Of a DNA stretch of 5,977 nucleotides, positions 1-5,068 are shown one piece after another (within the stretch, counting starts at the first letter, position 1; each line of letters opens with the position of its first letter). The translations under genes and the position numbers were made by a program. The stretch covers positions 1 through 5,977 of the forward strand of contig JANYBU010000149.1 in the NCBI GenBank assembly GCA_025360665.1. Reading direction: 5' to 3'. The notes below the pieces were generated by a model, which did no database searches, had not been told where the DNA came from, and saw nothing but the letters and a program-made list of their open reading frames with translations. Source of the DNA: Nitrospira sp. (GTDB lineage Bacteria; Nitrospirota; Nitrospiria; Nitrospirales; Nitrospiraceae).

Positions 1-690
1 GATGCGCCGAATATCCAGCCGCACGGACGCATAGAATTTGAGCGCGTTCCCTCCGGTCGTCGTCTCTGGATTACCGAACATGACGCCGATCTTCATGCGA
101 ATCTGATTGATGAAGATCAGGGTCGTCTGCGACTTAGAAATGGCCGCCGTCAATTTGCGAAGGGCCTGCGACATGAGCCTCGCTTGCAACCCCATATGCG
201 CATCGCCCATTTCGCCTTCGATTTCAGCTCTCGGCACGAGCGCCGCAACAGAGTCCACCACGATGACATCGATCGCCCCGCTCCGGACGAGCGTCTCGGC
301 AATTTCCAGCGCCTGCTCGCCGGTATCGGGCTGCGACACCAACAGATCGTCCACCTGCACACCCAACTTCTTGGCATAGCTCAAATCCAGCGCATGCTCC
401 GCATCGATAAAGGCAGCGGTGCCACCGGCCTTCTGTGCTTCCGCAATCACATGAAGAGTCAACGTCGTCTTGCCCGAAGACTCGGGACCAAAGATCTCTG
501 CCACCCGGCCGCGGGGAAGCCCGCCGACGCCCAGGGCAATATCGAGTCCGAGGGATCCGGTCGAAATTGCCGGAATATCGACCGGGGCATCGGCCCCCCC
601 CAGCTTCATGATGGCCCCCTTCCCATATTGCTTCTCAATTTGGGACAGAGCCAGATCCAGCGCACGCTTCTTGTCATCTTTTTCAGCCAT
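1..690 (-). CDS. recA: Recombinase RecA (3' end beyond the window)
   Basis: RecA is the ATP-dependent DNA strand-exchange protein of homologous recombination and the co-protease that triggers the SOS response. The visible 230 residues, starting MAEKDDKKRALDLALSQIEK, cover the N-terminal helix and most of the ATPase core. Walker A is GPESSGKT (residues 68-75), the catalytic Glu is in FIDAEHALD (E98), Walker B is VIVVD (142-146), loop L1 lies around EGEMGDAHMG (158-167), and loop L2 follows NQIR (195-198) with GNPETTTGGNALKFYAS. The reading frame is intact and reaches the left edge at VRLDIRRI. About 110-120 C-terminal residues, including the DNA-gathering domain, should lie outside. The ATG at 690 is supported by an AAGAGGAG ribosome binding site. 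Codons 30-33 contain an uninterrupted run of eight G on the coding strand. The gene is transcribed away from the response regulator and in the same direction as thpR and cinA. Confidence 0.98.
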   Translation of the reverse strand, partial: MAEKDDKKRALDLALSQIEKQYGKGAIMKLGGADAPVDIPAISTGSLGLDIALGVGGLPRGRVAEIFGPESSGKTTLTLHVIAEAQKAGGTAAFIDAEHALDLSYAKKLGVQVDDLLVSQPDTGEQALEIAETLVRSGAIDVIVVDSVAALVPRAEIEGEMGDAHMGLQARLMSQALRKLTAAISKSQTTLIFINQIRMKIGVMFGNPETTTGGNALKFYASVRLDIRRI

Positions 691-695
691 GAGTA

Positions 696-703
696 CTCCT
701 CTT
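696..703 (-). promoter_or_regulatory. Ribosome binding site of recA
   Basis: The minus strand reads AAGAGGAG here, a near-perfect Shine-Dalgarno sequence, followed by TACTC and the ATG at 690. It fixes the recA start and predicts strong translation. Confidence 0.85.
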
Positions 704-724
704 GTGATAGAGAGATTAGGGGCG

Positions 725-730
725 ATTATA
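725..730 (-). promoter_or_regulatory. -10 box of a recA promoter
   Basis: The minus strand carries an exact TATAAT, which would start transcription near 718 and leave a short leader of about 28 nt that contains the ribosome binding site. I see no good TTGACA-like -35 hexamer at 15-18 bp spacing (the sequence there is around AGGTTT), so an activator or another upstream contact may be needed. No clear E. coli-type (CTGT-N8-ACAG) or Gram-positive-type LexA box is visible around it. The promoter suggests recA is transcribed on its own here, as expected given its separation from cinA-thpR. Confidence 0.55.
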
Positions 731-779
731 CCCAAGTTGCGAGACAGAAACCTAGCCCTCAGGAACGCCGCGCGGAACG

Positions 780-962
780 GGCGGGACAGGCAGTTCGAAG
801 TTCTGAGTTCTGAGTTAGGTCCGGAGCTGACGGCTGATTGCTGAAAGCTGATCGCCTAGAAAGTTCAGAGTTGGTCAGAAAAGCAGAGAGAGAAGTACTG
901 AATTCTGAGCGAGAACCCAAAACTCAGAACTCAATACTCAGAACTTCTTCGCCAGTCCCGCC
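780..962. repeat. Imperfect inverted-repeat element of about 183 bp
   Basis: The left arm (780-816) and right arm (928-962) are inverted copies. GGCGGGAC (780-787) pairs with GTCCCGCC (955-962). A mismatched base and then GGC pair next. After a 5-versus-3 nt bulge, a 20-bp block (797-816) pairs with 928-947 at 18 of 20 positions. The right arm has an extra heptamer, so 804-816 also pairs perfectly with 921-933. The enclosed 104-111 bp carry a GCTGA array. There is no open frame of interest and I see no target-site duplication. It could be a non-autonomous mobile or extragenic palindromic repeat, or a structured RNA if transcribed. A copy-number count in the genome would decide. Confidence 0.7.
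800..852 (+). repeat. Seven-bp-period CTGA repeats
   Basis: GTTCTGA occurs twice in tandem (800-813), followed by GTTA. After an 11-bp gap, the pentamer GCTGA recurs at 826, 833, 840 and 847, exactly 7 bp apart, in units of the form NGCTGAN. The complementary pattern CTCAGAA, CTCAATA, CTCAGAA appears at 923-943, also with period 7. This resembles the short tandemly repeated heptamers known from some bacterial genomes. No function can be read from the sequence. Confidence 0.7.
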
Positions 963-968
963 AGTCCC
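951..968 (+). repeat. Two tandem copies of GCCAGTCCC
   Basis: Two identical 9-bp units sit back to back. The first overlaps the outer edge of the right inverted-repeat arm, so the duplication may mark the boundary of that element. Confidence 0.5.
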
Positions 969-1060
969 ACTCGTCTCGCATTGCTCGCGTCTCGTGTGTA
1001 AACCAGTGTATTCACGCGAATTCATTGACCAGCAGAGGGAATAACGCTACAAGTAACACT

Positions 1061-2149
1061 ATGCCTTCGACTCTCGTTCCCGACTCCACCGATCATAAGC
1101 CAACAGTTCTGATCGTCGATGATGAGGCCGCCCCGCGCGCGGCCCTCACGCAGATCCTTAACCAGGACTTCCACATTCTCACCGCGGAGAATGCACGCAC
1201 AGCTCTGGCCGTCCTCGACGATCACGGCGTCGATCTCGTCACGCTGGATCTGAAATTGCCCGATCGTTCCGGATCGGATCTCTTGCATGACATCAAGCGT
1301 GCACATGCCGAGATCGAAGTCATTATGGTCACGGCTTACGGTAGCCTTCAATCGGCGATGGACTGCATCCGCCACGGCGCAGCCGGCTTCCTGCTGAAAC
1401 CGTTCAATGCCTCAGAATTGCTGGCTATTTCCTTGCAGACTGCTCAAAAGAAACTGCGGCTCGATCAACTACGCCCGGTCCTTACCAACTCGACGGCACT
1501 CTGGGGGCCGGAACCGGCCTGTACCAAGGCTTGGCAGGCTCTCGTCGCTGACTACACCACCATGAACCGCACGGGATCGCTCTCCACGTCGCATAGCGAT
1601 GAGACATCGCCCTTGATCCCCCTGATCTCCGACCTCTTAGAAGCCAAGGATCGCCACCTGCTCAATCATGGAAGCCGCGTCAGTTTTTATGCAACACTTG
1701 TCGCCAATCGACTCAACCTTCCCATCGCCGAACAGCAATCGCTCGCACTCGGCGCACTCGTGCATGATCTCGACCTGATCAGCGTCCCGGGCAGTCACGT
1801 ACTGAACATGGAATCAGACCCGCAGATCCATCGTCCCGACCTCGGTGCGAGGATGGGACGAGCGATGGGATTGTCACCTGACGCCGTGCAGATTATTGCC
1901 CTCCATCACGAGCGATGGGACGGAACGGGCTACCCCTTTGGCTTACGAGAAGAACGCACGCCCTTGCTCGCTCGCATTGTCGGCATTGCCCAAGTGTTTG
2001 ACGGCCTCACCGCCGATAAACCGGAACGGACATCTCTCCCCATCAACGAAACCCTGCAACAGATCGAGCAGCAAGCCGGCACCGCCTTCGATCCGACGCT
2101 GACCGAACTCTTCTGCCGCACCATGCGCGAGCAGCCCCCGCAGCACTGA
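1061..2149 (+). CDS. Response regulator with degenerate HD-GYP output domain
   Basis: This 362-aa two-domain protein has an N-terminal receiver (residues about 14-130) with the acidic pair D20-D21, phosphoacceptor D63 in TLDLKLP, T91 in MVTAYG and K113 in LLKPF, all intact. A linker (about 131-185) leads to an HD-family domain related to cyclic-di-GMP phosphodiesterases. There H203 (NHGSRV), HD 235-236, H257, HHERWDGTGYP (282-292) and FGL are present. However, the usual HDIGK is HDLDL, and the usual Asp of the 'AIADVFDAL' motif is Q311 (GIAQVFDGL), so metal binding may be impaired. The ATG at 1061 is chosen because it is followed directly by the conserved fold. An AGAGGGA lies 20 nt upstream, which is far, and an in-frame TTG at 1025 is a less likely alternative start. 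The partner kinase is not in the window. A signalling role next to pilT is plausible but inferred. Confidence 0.9.
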   Translation: MPSTLVPDSTDHKPTVLIVDDEAAPRAALTQILNQDFHILTAENARTALAVLDDHGVDLVTLDLKLPDRSGSDLLHDIKRAHAEIEVIMVTAYGSLQSAMDCIRHGAAGFLLKPFNASELLAISLQTAQKKLRLDQLRPVLTNSTALWGPEPACTKAWQALVADYTTMNRTGSLSTSHSDETSPLIPLISDLLEAKDRHLLNHGSRVSFYATLVANRLNLPIAEQQSLALGALVHDLDLISVPGSHVLNMESDPQIHRPDLGARMGRAMGLSPDAVQIIALHHERWDGTGYPFGLREERTPLLARIVGIAQVFDGLTADKPERTSLPINETLQQIEQQAGTAFDPTLTELFCRTMREQPPQH

Positions 2150-2201
2150 AGTAGACCCCGCCAGCTAGGAGCCTGTCCAACATTGCCGTTCGTGGTTTTC
2201 C

Positions 2202-2229
2202 TTGCCACCCCACTATACTTCTCTATACT
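2202..2229 (+). promoter_or_regulatory. Predicted sigma70-type promoter for pilT
   Basis: TTGCCA (2202-2207, 5 of 6 to TTGACA) is followed after 16 bp by TATACT (2224-2229, 5 of 6 to TATAAT). Transcription would begin near 2236, giving a leader of about 43 nt before the ATG at 2279. A second TATACT lies at 2214-2219 without a matching -35. The promoter means pilT need not depend on read-through from the response regulator. Confidence 0.6.
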
Positions 2230-2265
2230 CGACACTTGCGCAAGACACGTTCGCTCAGTAGACAT

Positions 2266-2269
2266 GGAG
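2266..2269 (+). promoter_or_regulatory. Ribosome binding site deciding the pilT start
   Basis: GGAG lies 9 nt before the ATG at 2279. The alternative ATG at 2264 overlaps it and has no Shine-Dalgarno sequence of its own. The choice also fits the usual PilT beginning, here MAKIDDFFKIM. Confidence 0.6.
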
Positions 2270-2278
2270 AAACTCGGC

Positions 2279-3358
2279 ATGGCCAAGATTGACGACTTCT
2301 TTAAGATAATGGTGGATCACGGCGCGTCTGACTTGCACCTGATCGCCGGTCAGCCGCCAATAATGCGGATCAACGGTGAATTAGAACGAGTCGCTGGACA
2401 GGGCGTGCTCATCCATGAATAACTCAAACACGTGCTCTCCGAGATTACGTCTTCCGCCAAAAAGGAACATTTCGAATTGACCGGCGATGTCGACTTTGGA
2501 TACGAAATTCCCGGCATCGCCAGGTTTCGAGCCAACCTCTTCAATCAGAAATATGGTTGCGGAGCTGTGTTCCGGAAAATTCCCAACAAGGTACTCACGG
2601 CTGATGAATTAGGACTTCCTCCAATCTTGACCAGAACGGCCATGCTGAAAAAAGGCTTGGTCCTCGTGACAGGGCCGACGGGGAGCGGCAAGTCGACCAC
2701 ACTGGCGGCGATAATCGACTACGCCAACAAAAACAGGAAAGACCATATCTTGACCGTCGAAGATCCGATCGAGTTCGTGCACCAGAGCCAGGGGTGCATC
2801 GTCAATCATCGGGAAGTCGGCGTTCACACGCAATCCTTCGGGGCGGCGCTGCGTGGAGCGTTGCGGGAAGATCCGGACATTATTCTGGTGGGTGAAATGC
2901 GCGATCTCGAAACAATTCGGCTGGCCGTGGAAGCTGCCGCGACGGGGCATCTAGTGTTTGGGACGCTGCATACTGAGAACGCAGCCAAGACGGTCGACCG
3001 AGTCGTCGAGGTATTTCCGCATCAGGAACAAGCGCAAATTCGGAGCACGCTTTCGACGGCACTCCGGCTTGTTGTCGCACAGAATCTGTTTAAGCGCATC
3101 GATCAAAAAGGACGCTGTGCGGCTTTCGAGATTTTGGTCTGTACGTCGGCGATTGCCAACCTCATTCGCGACGCCAAGACGTTCCAAATTGCATCGACCA
3201 TGCAGACGGGCAAAGCGGTCGGCATGCAAACGCTGGACGATGCAATCCAGGATCTGCTGAATAAAAAGTGGATTTCGCCGGAGGAGGCTTACGAAAAATC
3301 GATCGACAAAGGTCGCTTTGCCAAATTGCTCAAAACGCCGCCAGACGCCTTACAATGA
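2279..3358 (+). pseudogene. pilT: Type IV pilus retraction ATPase PilT, interrupted by one in-frame stop
   Basis: PilT is the cytoplasmic hexameric ATPase that disassembles type IV pili and powers twitching motility. The full frame is 360 codons, a normal PilT length. The N-terminal domain begins MAKIDDFFKIMVDHGASDLH and includes PPIMRINGELERV. Codon 48 is TAA (2420-2422, HE-stop-LKHVL). The same frame then continues without another defect: Walker A GPTGSGKST (132-140), Asp box ILTVEDPIEF (157-166), Walker B DPDIILVGEMRD (199-209), His box TGHLVFGTLHT (222-232) and the PilT-type AIANLIRD near residue 291. A single base change explains the stop, for example CAA to TAA or GAA to TAA. Everything downstream looks under selection, so the lesion is recent, a sequence error, or read through. 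A GTG at 2432 could allow reinitiation 9 nt after the stop, giving a 308-aa product lacking the start of the N-terminal domain, but it has no evident ribosome binding site. Confidence 0.9.
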
Positions 3359-3403
3359 TCAGTCTGAAAGAACACAAGGCGGCAGGACCAGCGATCCATC
3401 CTG

Positions 3404-3692
3404 TCAATCCACGTCCCACAGCTTCGTGTAGACCGAACCGCTTGACTTCAACCCACTCTTCATCATCGCGACCGACTCCGCCGCCAGCAAGCCCATGACA
3501 AACAGCTGATCCATGACCCCACCTCTTGGCTAAGACAACTGCAGCCTGACGCTCACCCTACTTTGATCCGCCCATTGTCAGATAAGGACTGAAGGGCTTC
3601 CTCTCACGGGAAAAGGCAATGTTGCTCGAGCACACAATGGATCATAGCTGTTCGCGTCGCGTCCTCTCCCTACTCTCATTTATTCGACGGTC
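3404..3692 (-). pseudogene. Decayed copy of the 3' half of thpR
   Basis: This stretch is a degenerate duplicate of the C-terminal half of the intact thpR at 4460-5068, on the same strand. By hand alignment, 3411-3495 matches 4476-4560 at about 71 of 85 bases. It translates as GLLAAESVAMMKSGLKSSGS then VYTKLWDVD and a TGA at 3404-3406, against GSLAVESVVLMKSELKPTGS-VYTRLWDVRLRN in the intact protein. Further upstream in its reading direction, SPYLTM replaces SPHLTL, so the second catalytic His is Tyr (3582-3584). A TAG follows (3558-3560), and the two parts are in different frames, showing a frameshift. Similarity continues patchily to about 3692, corresponding to residue 102 or so of ThpR. The first HxT motif and the N-terminal half are absent. 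It cannot make an active enzyme. Confidence 0.85.
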
Positions 3693-3698
3693 AGACCT

Positions 3699-3827
3699 TC
3701 AACTGCAAGACAAATAGCGTAGCCACCTGTGATTCACGCATGATGGACGATTACTTGCTATGCTGCAAGGCACACCACGGCACACCTGTCGGCTCGCGGC
3801 CTGAGAATTCATGGCGTCGGATGGACA
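3699..3827 (+). other. Upstream region of the 211-aa gene, largely uninterpreted
   Basis: With the relic of thpR, this completes a 469-bp stretch after pilT that has no intact gene. I see no convincing terminator after pilT and no strong promoter here. The best -10 candidate, TGCTATGCT at 3757-3765, has a weak TATGCT core and no -35. A seven-codon frame (3811-3831, ATG to TGA) ends in an ATGA overlap with the 211-aa gene's start, which may be chance. Confidence 0.4.
3769..3786 (+). repeat. Two GGCACACC direct repeats, 10 bp apart
   Basis: GGCACACC occurs at 3769-3776 and 3779-3786. The 10-bp repeat period, about one helical turn, and the position 40-60 bp before the 211-aa gene would suit a regulator binding site, but two short copies can also arise by chance. 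Confidence 0.35.
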
Positions 3828-4463
3828 ATGAAGGTTTTTGAGCACAACGACCCCGACTCCTTGAGCCCTCGGTCTCACCCTTGGATAGACGGCGAATCCG
3901 ATCCGACGCACAGGTATTACGATTTTCGCACAAGACCTGAACGCATCCGGTCATCGATTGAGGATATGCAGGAATGGAGCGCGTACCCTGCAGCCGAGAC
4001 CTTCTATCAGCTCCTTGAGTGGCTCAATGGCTCCGAGTCGGTCTTTGAGTCCAATGACTGTGCCTTTAGCGGCCCAACAGTCAATACGAGTCCTCAGTCC
4101 TCCAAGCGCCTGCAGTGTTCCGGCCGCCTGATGATTCTCTACCGGGACCTGGCATTGAATACATCGCCGGAGCAGATCCACTGGTTAACTAACGCCGCCG
4201 CTCATGCCTTGAGACGAACCGATCCAGCATTCGAATGGGGTGCCATCGGCGCCACGATCATGTCGGTCAGATTTACGACCCTGCCAGGACCGCTGGAACT
4301 GCAGCGAGGTCAGCAGCTCCTGTTGTCGTTTTGGGCTTGGGGAGAGCATGAGCTTGAGGTCATGACCAACCTTGATCGCACATTTCGCGACGTGACGGTG
4401 GCACTTCGAGGGCTATCCGATGAGATCAGCCACTCATCGCCAGCCACCACATCGGACGATTAA
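3828..4463 (+). CDS. Uncharacterised 211-aa protein
   Basis: I cannot name this protein. It appears soluble and cytoplasmic, with no signal peptide or membrane segment. The first 60 residues are polar (Asp, Arg, Ser), then comes a compact region with ETFYQLLEWLNGSESVFESNDCAF (about 57-80). The C-terminal part is more hydrophobic: GRLMILYRDLALNTSPEQIHWLTNAAAHAL, EWGAIGATIMSVRFTTLPGP, QQLLLSFWAWGEHELEVM and NLDRTFRDVTVALRGL. Tryptophans are frequent and the predicted helix-strand alternation looks like a folded alpha/beta domain, so I take it as a real gene. The ATG at 3828 has only a weak GGATGG ahead of it. Its stop overlaps the thpR stop on the opposite strand by 4 bp, so the two are tightly convergent. 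It sits between intact thpR and the thpR relic, suggesting both were rearranged together. Confidence 0.7.
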   Translation: MKVFEHNDPDSLSPRSHPWIDGESDPTHRYYDFRTRPERIRSSIEDMQEWSAYPAAETFYQLLEWLNGSESVFESNDCAFSGPTVNTSPQSSKRLQCSGRLMILYRDLALNTSPEQIHWLTNAAAHALRRTDPAFEWGAIGATIMSVRFTTLPGPLELQRGQQLLLSFWAWGEHELEVMTNLDRTFRDVTVALRGLSDEISHSSPATTSDD

Positions 4464-5068
4464 TTCCGCAGTCGCACATCCCACAGCCTTGTATAGACCG
4501 AACCGGTTGGCTTCAATTCACTCTTCATCAGTACGACCGACTCTACCGCCAGCGAGCCCAATGAAAGCGGCCGATCCAGCACTCCGCCCTTTGCCAATGC
4601 GACGCCAACTTGCCGCTCTCCCATCTTAATCCTTGCTAGGGTCAGATGCGGACTGAACGGTTTTGTCTCACGGAGAAAGCGTAAGCCTTCACAAGCCTGT
4701 TCGATCGCGCCATGGATCTCCGCTATTCGCTTCGCCTCTGCTCCCTTCTCCCAATTCTCCAACGGCCCAATCCACAGCACGCGCGGACTTTGCGGATGGG
4801 GAAAAGCCCCGAGTCGTTCAAGCGGCACGTTCACAGCTATTTGACTTCCGATCGCCTGTTCAAGCGCAACACGTAGCGGATCGATTACCTGCTCATCCAT
4901 GTCTCCAAGGAACTTGAGTGTGAGATGGATCGAGGCCGGCCGCGCCCAGGAAATGCGCATGCCTCGCTTCATCTCCGGCTCAATTCTATGCTTCAACTCC
5001 TGTTGGACCGTGGCAAGTTCGGCCCGCAGCTCTTGAGATAGTTCGACGGCAAGGAACGCCCGGATCAC
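4460..5068 (-). CDS. thpR: RNA 2',3'-cyclic phosphodiesterase ThpR
   Basis: This 202-aa 2H-phosphoesterase family protein (also called LigT) opens 2',3'-cyclic phosphates at RNA ends to 2'-phosphates, and can join some tRNA halves in vitro. Both catalytic HxT motifs are present: HLT at residues 48-50 (ASIHLTLKFLGD) and HLT at 141-143 (FSPHLTLARIK). The typical start MIRAFLAVELSQEL and the C-terminal ESVVLMKSELKPTGSVYTRL complete a full-length protein. The start codon is GTG at 5068, which overlaps the TGA of cinA (GTGA), so translation is probably coupled and both genes share one transcript. At its 3' end the stop overlaps the convergent 211-aa gene. A decayed duplicate of its C-terminal half lies about 0.8 kb downstream in its reading direction. 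Confidence 0.95.
   Translation of the reverse strand: MIRAFLAVELSQELRAELATVQQELKHRIEPEMKRGMRISWARPASIHLTLKFLGDMDEQVIDPLRVALEQAIGSQIAVNVPLERLGAFPHPQSPRVLWIGPLENWEKGAEAKRIAEIHGAIEQACEGLRFLRETKPFSPHLTLARIKMGERQVGVALAKGGVLDRPLSLGSLAVESVVLMKSELKPTGSVYTRLWDVRLRN

Larger units (their letters stand above)
691..1060. other. Divergent intergenic region between recA and the response regulator
   Basis: This 370-bp stretch has no convincing gene. From the recA side it contains the ribosome binding site and TATAAT box of recA (691-730), a spacer, the inverted-repeat element (780-962) with its internal heptamer array, and a second short tandem repeat, GCCAGTCCC twice (951-968). A stretch rich in CTCG follows (969-995). 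No clear promoter for the response regulator is visible between 963 and 1060. Short open frames across this region and antisense to recA look like chance. Confidence 0.6.

Noticed and set aside
184..844. Long plus-strand open frames at 184-813 and 470-844
   Set aside because: They lie antisense to recA, which is certain from its motifs; the frames arise from its codon bias and run on into the repeat region.
780..962. CRISPR array or intrinsic terminator at the repeat-rich region
   Set aside because: The repeats are 7-9 bp with no spacers of uniform size, and the hairpin has a loop over 100 bp long and no U tract.
1022..1375. Minus-strand frame antisense to the response regulator
   Set aside because: It is a shadow of the receiver domain, with no start signal and no recognisable protein.
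2183..2263. TTG at 2183 as the start of pilT
   Set aside because: The extra residues do not resemble PilT and the frame there overlaps the predicted promoter; ATG 2279 has a ribosome binding site and the usual PilT N-terminus.
3268..3498. Plus-strand 76-aa frame spanning the pilT end
   Set aside because: It overlaps pilT in another frame and then runs antisense to the thpR relic; its Ser/Pro-rich tail is the complement of degraded coding sequence.
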